Part shown: positions 23,657 through 36,315 of the stretch, one piece after another | How positions within the stretch are numbered: position 1 is the stretch's first letter | Layout: each line of letters starts with the position of its first letter | From: Serendipita indica DSM 11827 | Taxonomy: Eukaryota; Basidiomycota; Agaricomycetes; Sebacinales; Serendipitaceae | DNA length: 64,000 bases | Reading direction: 5' to 3' | Assembly (NCBI GenBank): GCA_910890315.1 | Contig: CAJVGD010000046.1 | Location: forward strand, 1,273,873-1,337,872 | The notes under the pieces: model-generated | Told to the model about the DNA's origin: nothing | Seen by the model: only the letters and a program-made list of their open reading frames with translations | Databases searched by the model: none | Position numbers and translations under genes: made by a program

Positions 23657-24503
23657 GCTATGCAAACTAATCGTCTCGTCTTGTAGCTTTCATGGTTTTT
23701 AGACATGTATCTTTATCATATTCTAACATGATCTTTTGTCTCCTATTTGCTGGCTTGTCGTCGCGTGACAGCCGTCGCTTGACAGACGGCCAAACAAACC
23801 AAAGGTTGGACCTGACTTCGACAGCTATAGGCTGTCACTAGTCCTTTCCCCAACGCAAATGCCCGACGACACTGTTTGTCGTCCAGCTTGACGGTCAGAA
23901 TGCCACAAAGGCCACCGTCGATCATCTGGGAAGGCAACGACAGTGTCGTCGGACATTTACGAGGGAATCATTTTACTGCTATAAGCAATAAGCAAAATAT
24001 ACTCGAATAATATATTCTTTGACATTTAAACCTCGTTTTTGAACTGGGCCTACTAGCTCGAGCACGAGAGTCCAGCTGTGACGCTTTCGAGGCTGGTGTC
24101 GCTGCTTACGCTTGTCTTGTCCATGCCTATAATGGCAGATCAGGAAATGCTGATAAATGAGATCCGGTATCCCACTTTTCATCTTACCCCGTGATGTACC
24201 AATTGGGACGACATCCAAAACTCTGATCTTCGATTACGGAATGTAACCTCTTGAAGGCAGCAAAGCACCCGTATCGTACTCAAATCCGGCTGATCTCGGA
24301 TTCGTCCCGGGGCTCGATGTTGGGTGAACGACAGGGAGTGGTGCATCTAGGATAGAAAATTTATTTGGGTATGTCAAAGGACACTAACCGAAAAGCTCCG
24401 GTGTCGAGTCGTTCACGGGTGAATGCGAGCGCACATGATGCGCACATGATGCGCGGGCCAAGATGTGGAAGCTCATGGTGATGGCATACATCTAACCCAT
24501 TTC
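23657..24503. other. Intergenic region with small hairpins
   Basis: Non-coding by appearance. A short hairpin GACGACA..TTGTCGTC lies at about 23869-23885. A 79-codon minus-strand frame at 23979-24218 has no support. Confidence 0.4.
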
Positions 24504-24833
24504 TCAGTAAGGGAAGGCCGGGAAGAAGGCGTATGCATTCAACTCAGGCTTCAACTTTCCAGTTCCGCATCGAGGGAGACCCTCCGACAGCTCGAACATT
24601 ATAGAGAACATTGACAGCCGGTTATCTTTGTCGCACATTCCACATGTCGGTTCTGACTGAATGAAAAATGGAATGTAGTGACGACGAAGCTGCGTGATCA
24701 TCTGAATGTGAAATTGCAGGGGCAGTCTCTCGGCCCTCCGGACTGAAACCGAATCCGGTGATAAACAGCTCGTGCAATTAGAAACACTAGTAAACGAGAC
24801 ATCGTCCTCGTAATTCTCATTCTCATTCTCCAT
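24504..24833 (-). CDS. Small hypothetical protein with CxxC motif (copy 1)
   Basis: A single-frame 109-residue product begins MENENENYEDD and contains QMITQLRRHYIPFFIQSEP followed by CGMCDKDN. I do not recognise it. Its central part (24623-24728) is related in sequence to the minus-strand relic at 25774-25880: 17 of 33 aligned residues agree, including QLRR, FxIQ, the CxxC pair and KD. This suggests that both descend from a once functional gene. It may itself be only one exon or a decayed remainder. Confidence 0.35.
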   Translation of the reverse strand: MENENENYEDDVSFTSVSNCTSCLSPDSVSVRRAERLPLQFHIQMITQLRRHYIPFFIQSEPTCGMCDKDNRLSMFSIMFELSEGLPRCGTGKLKPELNAYAFFPAFPY

Positions 24834-25773
24834 TGGCTAGCTAAATTCGATTTGGGAAAATGTTATATGTGGTGAATGAATTGCGGGCGAGTAGTGTGGG
24901 CTGGCATAACCAACAGCAGGTGAATCCTCAAAATAAGGTTAAAAAAGAATATCTCTCAAGCTTGGAGATGACAAGGTCGGCGTCTTAGAGATTTGCAATG
25001 ACTCTAAAGCTTATCCAGGTCGTTTATATTGAGAGCTCGAGTAATATCGTGATATTTATCTGCGAATTCCGCATGTTTGCTTGCACGTTAGTTCAATCTG
25101 AACACTCACACTATCTCTCCTCTTTTTTTTTTGGCCCTTTCCTTCTGCCTATGCAAAGCGCGTGCTGAACGTTTCAACAACCCGCAACAGTTTCCAGGTC
25201 CACGGCAGTCACACCGGGCCAAATCGTCCTTCGTGACATTTCTACATCTTTTTTTTTTTCGAATTATTAGACTTTTCTGAAGGTTTCGACTGATGGCCCC
25301 TTGGATATCTGGCCATTATTCTAGCAGTGGCGAAATTTATGGCTAAGTTCAAAACTTCGCCATCCCTAGGACACACTTATAGGCATCCAGTCTTCATATA
25401 TGTCTTGCTTCAGACCGAGACTGTCTTTCGATGCTTCTGCGCATTCACTGCGGAGTGAAGGATCAGGCCCGCGTTCGGTATTTATTGCGGATATGTGCTT
25501 CCAGGGCGGAATCCAGCTCGCAATAGCTGGCTTCAAAACTCAAATGGAGTATTCTGAATGCTTCTACTCAGCCTTCTCGCGTATTTCTCTTCCCAAAGTA
25601 GGCAACACTCATTATCCCACCACCGTCGGAGGGATCATCCCAGCTGAACGGGCTGACGTTGCTCAGGGGTCATGGAACGACGCCTTCTCCCACTCGTCAT
25701 TTTGAATAAAACTTGGACCAACTAGATGCGGTGCCGCATTGGCAATCATCCGCTACAAGTATAGGTTGGGTGA

Positions 25774-25880
25774 CTAGTCATCCTTGTTACATATCTCACA
25801 GCTTGGGTTGACCTGTATAGAAAACAGATTGCATAGACGACGAAGTTGGGTCATGGTCTGCAGATGGCATTGAAGGGCCA
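25774..25880 (-). pseudogene. Relic copy 2 of the CxxC gene
   Basis: On the minus strand this segment reads ALQCHLQTMTQLRRLCNLF, then SIQVNPSCEICNKDD and a stop at 25774. It aligns with the centre of the product at 24504-24833. No intact reading frame extends from it on either side, so it appears to be a fragment. Confidence 0.45.
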
Positions 25881-26750
25881 CTTAGTACGCACACAGTTAG
25901 CCGCGCGCGGAAGACGGCAATGATGAAACACCGGTTACCCGTCTTGATGATTTGCACTTGGGTCAAGGAGTGGTAGCTTCGAGGAGATGCCTTGGTTTGC
26001 GTCTCTATCGTTGAAATGATGGGGAGCGTGTGGGGGTTTGGTTACACACTCGAAATACCCTGAACCATCAGTATGATAAGCTTTTAGGTTGTTTTCTGCC
26101 CAGAATCACGCGATATTCATATTCCTCATTTGTAGAAGTTGCAGTGGCTTAGACGATAAACAATTAAACACGCTAAGACGATGCAGAAAGCAACCGACTG
26201 AGGTGAACGCACATGCCCAGATTCCTCGCAAGTTTCACCACCCTTCGTGAGTGGTATATTTCCCGCGCATGATCCCCGTATCATAGAAGAATATCCCCTT
26301 CGGTAATCGTCCAAGGGATTCTTTCGATAGCGATCCGGAAGAAGCCTTGGTGCTTCTGTAGAAAATTTTCCTTACCTACTGGAAGCGCATTGGAAGGGCA
26401 CCGTGAAGCCAAAAATGTGATGAGATCTCATGGAGGGGCAGTCGGATGGTCTTTGCTTCGTCGATGCCCCGACCCAAAAGGCGCCCAGTTGCTGTGAAAA
26501 TCATGGAAATTGTCATCGAGTGCACGACCTTTTCACTATCCATGTTGGAATCGATTCTGCTGTTGTCGAAATGGGTGGCATTACCAACTTGAACTCGACC
26601 TCGATGTTCGTCGACGTCTAATTCCACCAAATCCCAGCCTGCAGAATAATCCGCTACTACTGAATCGTTTTCTCTCTTTTTTCACGATTTTCACGCACAA
26701 CCCACCACGGCTCATAATCAACCTCCTCGTCTCACCCGCTGCAAGCCATT
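25881..26750. other. Intergenic region
   Basis: Short opposed frames occur (minus 26126-26314 and 26376-26630, plus 26430-26621), none with recognisable features. The last 100 bases are CT/CA-rich and lead into the GID8 start. The plus-strand frame at 25400-25705, just outside this stretch, also remains unsupported. Confidence 0.4.
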
Positions 26751-28085
26751 ATGGTGCGTCCTATCGTTATATCAGAGATTTATTGGATTGATTATCATTC
26801 TGCGTCAATGTAGTCTACCTCGAGACGAGCGATATCCCAGACGGACTGGGACGCCCGCATGAACGAAGCAAAAATCTCCAAGCGGTACGTGCGCCACTTC
26901 CAGTAATCTGAATGAAGAGAAAATGATAATGGGAATCTCGCTGATCTACGGAGTTGACGAGATTAATCAAAATCGCATGTATTATCTGACGCCCTCGCTT
27001 TATGGTCCCTCTCGACAGTTTGGGATGGTCGCTGACCAATGTTCTTGACTCTAGGGATCTCAATCGCATCGTCCTTGACTACCTCATCCTCGAAGGTTAT
27101 CAGAGCGCGGCCGAATCCTTTGCAGAGGAAGCCGCGCACGACCTCCCCACCAATGCGGCCCAACAAGTTGAAAATGCCAACATTGAGAGTCGCGTCCAGA
27201 TTCGCGAAGCCGTCGAGCGCGGCGACATTCAAACCGCCATCGAAATGTGCAACGACCTTGACCCAGAGGTATGCACTCCAGTTCCTCTCTTTCATCTCAG
27301 GATTAGACACTTCATGCACCACTCTCAGACTTCGGTCTGTGATGACAACACGAAACCAAAAACTTCAGTCTTCAATATGATCTCTTCCCCACTCTACCAT
27401 TAGAGCTCGAGCTGACAATGCATTTCCCGTAGATTCTCGAGACGCACCCCGCACTCCACTTCCACCTGTTAACGCAGTCTTTGATCGAACTGATACGGGA
27501 GGGGCGGACCGCCGAGGCATTGACTTTTGCCAGGGTGAGGACGGTTCACTTTTTGTCAGTATTTTGACTTACGATACAACGCAGGCGCATCTAGCGCCTC
27601 GAGCTGAGCGAAACGAAGAGTTTCTCAAAGAGTTGGAGAGTGTAATGTGTCTGCTTGTCTACAGTGCTACACCCACAGGTGGTATGTCGCCGAAACTTTT
27701 GTGTCACGCTCCCTCATAGATTTCCAGCAAAGGGCAAGGAGCAAACGGGCAATTCTAAGAAGTCAGTAGAGATCAATGCCCCTCAATCCTTACTCGACCT
27801 CCTCTCGATGCAACATCGTTCCCTTACAGCTTCGGTAAGACTCGTTATCTATTCTATTTCTTCCGCTAATCTCTCTCTCAGGAACTCAATGACGCGTTGC
27901 TCTCCTCGATGTCGCTTGGAGGTCCAAGAAGAGAACCGAGGCTAGCCGGGCTCATGCGCTTATGTTTCTGGGGCGAACGTGTTTTGGATAGTCACGGAAT
28001 TGACTTTCCGCGACTAACAATCCCGAAAGGCGAGGGGGCAGGCCTGGATTCTTCACAGTCAGAAGCGGCCAAGGAGTCGAAATAG
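26751..28085 (+). CDS. GID8: GID8/TWA1-type LisH-CTLH-CRA protein
   Basis: This is a scaffold subunit of the GID/CTLH ubiquitin ligase, which in yeast degrades gluconeogenic enzymes. Seven exons (26751-26753, 26814-26884, 27055-27268, 27433-27534, 27585-27681, 27728-27834, 27882-28085) give 265 residues, all in frame. The LisH motif is DLNRIVLDYLILEGYQSAAE, the CTLH part REAVERGDIQTAIEMCNDLD and then LHFHLLTQSLIELIREG, and the CRA part FLKELESVMCLLVYS with a final LMRLCFWGERVLD. The order matches GID8 along its whole length. The first coding exon consists of the start codon alone. Two introns are long for this locus (170 and 164 nt). A 13-residue Lys/Gly-rich insert near residue 165 is less conserved. 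Confidence 0.9.
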
Positions 28086-28366
28086 AGATCTGTATTGTTC
28101 CCTGTATTGTGTATTCGTTGCGTGTAACATGTACGACAGTTCTTGAAGCTATCATTTGTCGCTCTAATTTGGACTCTACCGCACCACTAGTATAAGCCTT
28201 TCAAGGACAACCGCGCGGACACAGAGCGTAGAAAATTCAGTTTGTATCCTATGGAGTCTAGAGGTACAACAAGTCAGAACAGACGCAACAACGCGGACTC
28301 TAGTTGGGGGTTTGGAAGGAGAGTAGTCCAGATTATCATGAGCATATCATATCAAACTACACGAGT

Positions 28367-30078
28367 TTATGTTCCACGGCCAGGATGATAGTTGGGCGTG
28401 TATGCGACCTCTGGAAGAGACACATCCTGGCCAGCGTATCCATAAGCAGCCGACATGCCCCTATCACCACGGTCTCGGGGATTGAGATAGGCAGCAATGT
28501 TCGGTGAGGTTGAAGTGTGTGAAATAGGTGGTCTGTAGGTGTTGGGAGGGCTAGGATATTGCATCGCGTACGGAATGTCGGAGTCTGGATTGGGCTTCTT
28601 GCTGATATCCGAGTTACTAGATCCAACGCTCGATGACCTCTTAAAGTCACTGCCTGTCTGCGACGTCTTTCCCTGGTCATCCCACACAATCTTCCTCCCG
28701 GTTGCCGTGGGCGAGCCGAGAGACTGATTGTTAAAGGGAGCGACGACATCGAATGGACGGACAGGTTGCGAAAGCTGCAGCGAAGCACGCTTGGTCGGAC
28801 TCTCGAGGTCGTACTCGTACTCCTTTTCGACATTGACCGTGACGCCGATGCCAATATGGGGACAAACTTTGACGTGCGACTCATGGAGATGTTGTTGGTC
28901 ATGGAGCGCTGCTGGGTGGCCAATCCTGTTCCAGTCGAGATTCCGAAACGCTCACGAATAAAGGCAGGGAAGATGGAGCTCGCGGGAACGACACGACGCG
29001 TTGCGGTGAAGAGGACAGCGTTGACGAATCCACTGAGCATGAAGACCGTCGCGGTGAAGATGGTCACCTCGTAGGGAACCGCCTTGCCCGAGAAGGACGC
29101 GAAGCGTGCCGCGGCGATGGGAACGATGAGGATGGTATATGCAACTGGATACCACATCATCTGGCGAGCGACACGCATTACGTGTGTGTTCTGCGATGGA
29201 TCCGTGACGGCGTTGTACTGCTTGTTGGAGTAGCCCTTTGCGACATGGCGACGCTGGAAAGAGAAGCGCCATCCGGATACGTTGACATTGCCGCGAAGTC
29301 GGAGAAAGACGAGGGTATAGAGGATGAAGGAGAGGCCAGCCGACGCGAACATGAAGCAATATTCAAGCGCATACCGTTCGACGGGATACGCAGACGTCAT
29401 CCAGCACCACAGCCCTGAAATTCCGTAGAACGGACCTTTCTCCTTGGTCGCGAGGACGCCCGGCCCGAGGGAGAGGACGCCACCTAGAATGCACCAAACG
29501 ACGACAAGGGTCGTGTAGCACACGCCGTCAGGCACTTTGGTTCGGTAGAATAGCAGGAAGAATGTATGAACCGCGATAACGAAGGACCACAGGGCCGTCC
29601 CGACGTTTCCGGTTTGCTTAATTGCTCCTTGAGCAACGCAAAGAGAGTTGTTCGTCACACCACCATTACTGATCCAGGCAATGTTAATCAGCGACCCAAT
29701 ACCCTGTGCTAGATCGCATAGGAGGAGCGAAACAAAATAGGCAGCGACATGCGTGCGAACAAAGACGTGATCGTCTCGCGATCCTTTGGTTCGATACGCT
29801 GAGATCTAATGAGAGAAGCAGTCAGACTCGGCGTGAAATTCGCGCAGGGATGACGGGTTGGTGGGAACCAGAACTAGGAGAGATACTCACCGCCATGATA
29901 ACAAGGAGAGCAACGACCGAGAGTAAAGAGAGTGCTCCCGCGGCCACCAAGAGCTAGGAAATGGTAGGTGAGCATTCGTGACAAAAAGGCGCCGTTCGCC
30001 GTTCGAGCCACTTACCCCTACGCCCCTCGCCTCTCCTGGCGAATAGTGCGTCGACATGAGGACTGTGACGTTCGACAT
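28367..30078 (-). CDS. G-protein-coupled receptor, cAMP/Git3-like
   Basis: Exons 30078-30016, 29953-29891 and 29805 onward encode a short extracellular N-terminus (MSNVTVLMSTHYSPGEARGV) and seven hydrophobic segments: SLLSVVALLVIMAISAY; VAAYFVSLLLCDLAQGIGSL; LWSFVIAVHTFFLLFY; CYTTLVVVWCILGGVLSLG; CFMFASAGLSFILYTLVFLR; WYPVAYTILIVPIAAARFAS; and FTATVFMLSGFVNAVLF. The long third intracellular loop and Ser-rich tail fit fungal carbon-source or cAMP-type receptors. The reading frame shifts once near 28900: upstream the frame reads MTNNISM, downstream the plausible frame reads IGIGVTVNVEKEYEYDLESP and ends at 28367. No intron fits there. A G gamma gene lies 15 kb away in the window. Confidence 0.8.
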
Positions 30079-31331
30079 GGTGAAGAGAAGAGGAGGAGCG
30101 AGCCGAGTCCTGTACGCTATTTACCACGCAATAGCGACAAGGTGCGAACGATCTGCAAGGGGAGTGGTGCTCACGAGCGTGGGGGGAGATGGTGGGAGTT
30201 GATGGACAGGCGTCGGAAAAAGGCGCAAGAGTGGAGGGATGTTATAGTTGTGCGTAGCCATGGACTCTGAATGTGGGCCGTAGGCGACTGGCTCTGCGTG
30301 GCGAAGGACCCCTCGCGTGGGTAAGTCACATTTCCCGATGTTTTATTCCATTTACAGAAGCAAAGAAGCGTTTATGTAGCCCTGTGCTCTGAAAGTCCTC
30401 TCGATACTCTACGAAGAGTTTACTGGGCCTCTCTGGCATTCATCCGCCACTGATAGAGCGCAATAGCACCTCCTGTCGGGCCTTTTGCAAATTCCTTTGC
30501 TTGTTTGTGTGCTGGCCCCTTGCCGTAGTGTCCATATGGAGAGGCAGTGCGACACGAGTCGGTTAACCGGCTAAGAGCCATTTGAGCCCCTCAATCTGCA
30601 GCTACGCGCAACGACAGTCGCTGATGGACATCTTGAAGTCTCAATACTATAGCACTCAACCTGTCCGGCATCTCCGTTATCATAAACACCAGGTTGCTTG
30701 CTCAATATCACGCTCAGTGCCCGATGGAGTTTGCACCAGAACCCTAGCACTCCCAAGGAACGCTTCGGAGAAGAATCGAATACTCAAAGATGCTGATGGA
30801 ACATGGCCAGGCCGCTGTAGTCGCAAGATTCGCCCTGGATGATAGATGCCGGTGCCGACGACTTGGTCCGGTACTTGTACCTTCTCGATCTCTCGTGGCC
30901 AAGGCGCTGTCTAGTGCATGTCAAGTGGAGGAAAGCGGTTAGCTTTGTTCTACATTTATCATGGTCAGGCGAGCGCATTTAGCACACCTCGCTGCGAGCC
31001 AGCTCCTTGGACGCCGCGAGACAATACCCTCGCTCATGAATCCAGGAACAATAAAGGTGGGCCCCCAAACATTGAGCGTATCGCGTAGGCATGTGCCATG
31101 CGGATGTGACCGAGACGATGATGTCGCGTGAGGGCCACGATTCGTCTAGGGAAGCCAATCACCTATATCCTCTAACGTTTTCGGATGGCGGGAGTAACGA
31201 GGAAATGACCCGACGTTGACGACATCTATCAGTCTGTACACAGCGCTCTATTGAACCTACTGAACCGAACCCAGAAGTCGTATCATCGTGTAGAGGCGAG
31301 AGTATGAAAAGAGAAGTCTATCCATCCTCCA
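30079..31331. other. Intergenic region
   Basis: This 1.25-kb stretch follows the GPCR start (divergent side) and precedes the 3' end of the next minus-strand gene. Short frames such as 30582-30842 (plus) and 30784-30978 (minus) carry no recognisable features. I see nothing definite. Confidence 0.35.
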
Positions 31332-33311
31332 TCAATAATTCCTGCTCTCGGAGCGATTTAGTAATGGGGGTGATGGCCATCGCATTCTTCCGTCAACTTC
31401 CTCAAGCAACTCCGAGATGCGCAAAAAGGGATTTGCAACGTTGCCATCCGGGTCGACCGCGTACCCCATGGGATAGGGATAATCACTCGATGCGTCAGAG
31501 ATCAACGACGAACGAGGACGGGTCATGGGCGCGCTCGCGGTGTCGCTGCTTGTACTGCTCCGCTCGGCATCTGGGGTCGGGCTAGGGCTGAGAGCGCCAT
31601 GCTTCGAGTTGGATGGGAGAGGCATACATCCTGCAGAGGACGGGTACGCGCCAAACGCGCCGCTTTCCATGGACTGAATCGAGCGTGAGTCGTCTACGTC
31701 GCTGCTCGCTTCGACAATCCCGTGTCCGTACGAACTCAGGTCGTCGTCATCCAAGAAGGGGTTCGTGATCCTGATTGTCGCACCATCTCCACCACTACCA
31801 CTGCCCGTGCTGCCCTGCCGTGTCGAGACGTTGCCGGACCCATTGTGGTGGATCGGATTGAACTTGGGTTTCGTCGTGAGCAGAACAGTACTATGGTTTC
31901 CTGGGTGCGAGCTGTTGGTGGTCGAGTACAGACCCGAACTATAGGGCTGCGAGGTGACGGTGCGATCGCTCATTCGTTGATAGTGCGTAGGACCACCATG
32001 ACCGGCAGATCCAAAGGTGAGCGCACCACTCGAGGTGGGAGTGCTCGGAGACATGGTAGCATCCTCCTCTCGGTAGGTCGAGTAGCGCGTAGCACCCAAC
32101 GGTGGGAGGTGAGGCGATTGCTCTTTTGCGGGTGGGATGGCAAACACGCTGTCATTGGACGAGCGCTGCAGTTGGAGGTATTCCGAATTTGTTCGTAACG
32201 GGCCAGGTGCTGGTCGAGGGGTCGAGGGAGCATCGCTCTCCACGACCGTCTCCATCAAGACACCAGAAAGCGGGAGGGTATTGTTCACCGGGGTTTGAGG
32301 GTACGCACTGCCGTCGCTCGTGCTAAACGTACTCCACCGGCCGTTCCAGGTATCGCGGCCAGCGTTTCCGCCTCCGCCGCCAAGATGGGCCGCGAGGGGT
32401 GCACGAGAGTTGGCAGACGGTGTCTCGACCATATTTGGCTCGTCTCCAATAATTGGCGACGCGAACGACATGGACGATTTGACACGGACATGACCCTTTT
32501 TCCATGGAAGGTTGCCACCTTTGCGCAAAAATGCCAATGGCGACCGCGATTTCTCGTCGCCCACGACTGGGGTTGTGTACCGAGGAGTTGAAGCACCGGA
32601 TGTGGGTCCACGGCGACGGTAGCAAAGCCAAAGTCCAACGGTGAGCGCGAGACAACCAAAGACGACACCACCGACGACGATGCCGACCAAAACTCCGCGG
32701 TTTTGGACGCCACTAAGAGAAAGATGAGTACTTTATCTATAGGAACAGCGAAAACGTACGTGGATTCCGCAGCACCTGGGGAAGGAGCAAGAGCAGTGGG
32801 GATAGAGGCGACAGAAGGAGAGCTGGAATGAGTAAAAATAGAGAAATTGGATAGAGTTCCGGAAGTCGTATGAACGGTATCTGTATTCGTAGCATGGTCC
32901 GTAGCACTATGCGCGCGTAAACGTCAGCGATCACAACCGCGCGTCGCAAGTTTTTGGGTGGCGTACGAATCGTGAGACTGAGAGTCGACCGTGGCCGCGA
33001 CCGCGGCATTGGGTAGAGGAGTCGAGTCTGGGTTTCCAGAGCCCTGGTTCGTAACGGCGGCGGCGGGGTTGGTAGGGCGTACAGTCGTGAGGGATATCGT
33101 TCCAGTTACAACGCCCAGCTCTCTTGAATGACAATGTTAGCCATGTAACACACTCTGCTCATAAGAGGACTGCATACCCCCATCCATCGTTGTCCTGTCG
33201 CTTGCGCAGCACCGAGTCTTGGAGGGCGGCGTCTGGATGGATGTATGCGGCATAAACGAGAGTGGAACCGAGCAGCAGGGGGGCTGCAAAGGCGTTGACG
33301 GTGGACCGCAT
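31332..33311 (-). CDS. Signal-peptide, single-helix membrane protein with long cytoplasmic tail
   Basis: Four exons (33311-33178, 33122-32967, 32906-32760, 32712-31332; introns of 55, 60 and 47 nt) give 605 residues in frame. The signal peptide is MRSTVNAFAAPLLLGSTLVY and is followed by a dibasic KRQ site. A Ser/Thr-rich ectodomain of about 140 residues leads to a single helix (LVGIVVGGVVFGCLALTVGL) and a basic stop-transfer CYRRR. The cytoplasmic part of about 430 residues is Ser/Pro-rich with a Gly run (GGGGG) and the motif TNPFLDDDD. The layout resembles fungal cell-wall sensors or Mid2/SKG6-like proteins, but no named domain is visible. It is one of three proteins of this layout in the window. 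Confidence 0.85.
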
Positions 33312-34591
33312 ATTCGACACCTCTGATAATCGTTAAAGGAGAGGAAAGGTGCAAAGGTCGAGCGCGCAGTTTGCCCACAAAGCCAGAGGGTCTTATACGG
33401 CTTCACGGCCACTCCTAGGATCGCACCGGCGATTGAGTGGGGCGGGAGCGGCGGATGACAGAATCGGGATTAGATCGATTCCGATAGCTATTAGGAATCA
33501 AATACAAGGCCCGCTGTGGAGAGTCAGCGGACAGCATGTCTGCGGGTTAGGGCATACCAGCAAAGTGCAAACAGTGTTATCCACAGACAATCACAGACAA
33601 TCCTTGGTAATCATGATTATTAACCCTTTGATGTTTCGTCCTTGTCGCTGGGCAACTCGAGCGGAAAGACGGCCATCAGCCCGTCTGGCCATGTCCACGC
33701 TGGCCCTCAAATTCGACGCATACTGTCCTGTTGCAGATCTGAGTTAGCTCCTGCCATTCACAGCGCTCGTCCGGCGTCCTTTCTCAGCCGCCTGGCCCGC
33801 AATAGCATATCTCTCGTTCAAAACATACCCGACAATGCACTACAGATGACATTTGCATTTCATTTGTGACTCTAGTCTTGCGACATGTCGGGGCTTGTCA
33901 ACATGGCAGCGGCCAACGTTGGACTACAACCACTTTGACGGCCATCGACGACAAACATCCTGAAACACTCTTTTGTTCGTCGCAACGTCGTCGAGTACAA
34001 AAGAGGACGGCGGGGATATGCCAGCTCGCTCGTACAGTTAGCAAGGACGAGAGACGGACAAGGCCTCAAACCTGGTTTGGGCAAATCTGGCAGTCTGTAC
34101 ATGATCAACTGACTCTTTTGCTACGTGTAGAGTTGTCTTTTCTGCATGGACGCTGGCATTCTCCGCCAGCCTCCCCCAGGTCAGCAGCGATGAGGAGCGG
34201 ACAGCCTTGGGATTGCAAGAATCACGTCCTTTTCTATACAACCCGAACACGCTCAACAAACACGTCACCCTTTAGTCAGGCTCCGCCCTGAGCCACCAAC
34301 GCCCTTTGCAGCGCCGCCCGGGATTATCCATACTAATGCAAGGCAATAGCCTCCATTTATACAACTAGTGCGCGTGGGAGTCGGTGCTGAAGACACCTCT
34401 GCAACGAGGACGTTGCGCCGCCTGATGGTATCCACACGTCTGCTCGCCATAAAGGAACAATAGCCTCGAGTGGTATATCAATGGCTCTGGGAGCCTGGAA
34501 CTTACCCAAAGTCTCTTACTGTAACCATCTGTAGGTGCTACTCGGACGCTCAAAGCTGACGCTGATCCGCGTCTAGAATCGAAGCCCCGTC
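33312..34591. other. Divergent intergenic region
   Basis: About 1.3 kb between a minus-strand gene start and a plus-strand gene start. It contains scattered short frames on both strands (for example plus 33866-34291, minus 34038-34268) with no motif. I see no gene; promoters of both neighbours must lie here. Confidence 0.4.
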
Positions 34592-35814
34592 ATGTCTGCG
34601 GGTAGCGATTCTCCTCCTGACAGTCCACTCAAGTCTACCGAGTTTAGCGATCACATACTTCGCTCCCTTACGCATATTACCACCGATCTCCGTGAATCGC
34701 TCGTCACTGCGCTGTCCGGGGCCTCTTTGGAGTTTAACAACTGGACAGGATGGAAGTCAGACATAGATAATCGCTGCGCTGCCTCCCGCTCCGAATTAGA
34801 TGCTCTGGAGATGGTGATCAGGCAAATGAGATCGTCTGTTGGCAGGTCGGAAAGTTGGCTCATAGCTGAACTTCTGGAGCTCCCTGCTGCTCGATTGCGC
34901 TCCAAAGTGGAAGCGCATGAAAGGGCCTCTCAACAAACGTCCTTCGCGACCCCTTACATGGATCAATTCGGTCAAGTGCTCGGTACACTCATCAAGGGCG
35001 TCTCCAGTCTCACTCTACTGGAGGAAGTACTCGCTGCCGGGATGCAGACACAAAGACAAATGGTGAGAGCCTCTGGCCTACTACGCAGCTCCTGATGCCT
35101 TCGCCAGGCGAACGCCACTAGTCAAAGCATTCGTCAATCGTCAGCTAGCAGCTGCCGCTCACTAACGGCGTCCAAAACCAGGCTCAGGATCTGTCTGTGC
35201 AGGCCTGCAGCATCGTGTCGACCTTTACCTGGCCCATGCCCCTACTTTACTACTCCCCGCGATGTATTTGTCACAGGCGAAGACCAGCCCTCATCGACGC
35301 GGGTTCTAAACCCCTGGCAAACCGTCGTTCGCTTCATCTTAACGGGACCCATGACGGAGCTAATGCGGAAATCGCTCACGAGCGATTTCCTTTCCTCGAC
35401 CCTTGCAACTCTCACTATGCTCGAGCACTTTGAGATTGACCTCGGGCATCCAAACCAACTTGAACCCATGGATTCGACTCCAAAGCAAGACAAAAGCACT
35501 CCCGACCCATCTCGCTTCCACATTTGCGGACTATCGTCACTCACTTTGACTATCTCGCAACTCGCCTCCAGTTTATCGCCAACCTCGAGGTACTAGGAAT
35601 TGAAGAAGTGACGCTTCTCACCTGTCCTCGGAGTGTGGATCCTCAGAGTCAAGGATGGGAAATTCTGACTGATTTTCTCATGTTCAACGACCATCTCCCT
35701 TTCCTGCGCGTTCGAAAACTGTATCCCGGTTCTGGAAAAGGTCACGTCGTTTCTGAACTTTCTAATTTGTTACGAAACCCCGTTTGTCTGAACGACAACC
35801 CTCCTAATGCTTAG
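34592..35814 (+). CDS. Hypothetical protein, one apparent frameshift
   Basis: Exon 1 (34592-35062) encodes a helical, charged N-terminal half starting MSAGSDSPPDSP and ending at a GTGAGA donor. A 45-nt phase-0 intron leads to exon 2 at 35108, which stays open to 35596 (MTELMRKSLTSDFLSSTLAT, then LEHFEIDLGHP). From about 35530 another frame looks coding (THFDYLATRLQFIANLEVLG, then WEILTDFLMFNDHLPFLRVR) and stops at 35814. The leucine-rich second half resembles the tail of F-box/LRR-type proteins, but there is no F-box. A one-base difference near 35530-35590 would join the two parts, so it is either a young pseudogene or a sequence error. Confidence 0.45.
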
Positions 35815-36315
35815 CTTGCACCACCCACTAGTGGCTGGTACGCTCCCTGTTGTGTAGTATAGCGGACTCTCTCCTGACTTTGCGTTGTTGGACTAGGTAG
35901 CGACGGATATAAACGGACAAGATCATATCTCCCGCGTTTAGCAAACACCGATCACGATAGAGACTGTTGGCTTGGGCTGCGACCGCTGGAAAAAGTCGGG
36001 CAAACGACGAGCACTGCCTATTGATAAAGACCAAGACAACAAAATGCCATGGATAATGCGGAGAGGGAGGAAGTGGCTGCGTTCGCTATTGCGTCGGAGA
36101 AAGATCGCCGTACGGTCGCGATGGTCGAAGGAGCGTACGACTTCGGGACCAGAGGGACTGTATTGTCGCGTGACGACCGGTTCCGTATTGCCGTCCAATG
36201 GACGCATTATCAAATCGGGCCTTCTTCAAAAGGGCTTGCCCCTCCAAGCTTTTGCGGGTTGGACCATCCCCACGTTTTCGACCTAGGTTCCCAAAATCCT
36301 TGCAGACGTCTCAAG
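35815..36315. other. Intergenic region
   Basis: Spacer before the next plus-strand gene. A frame open from 36049 runs into the signal-peptide exon at 36316, but its upstream part lacks any signal and is probably leader sequence. Confidence 0.4.
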
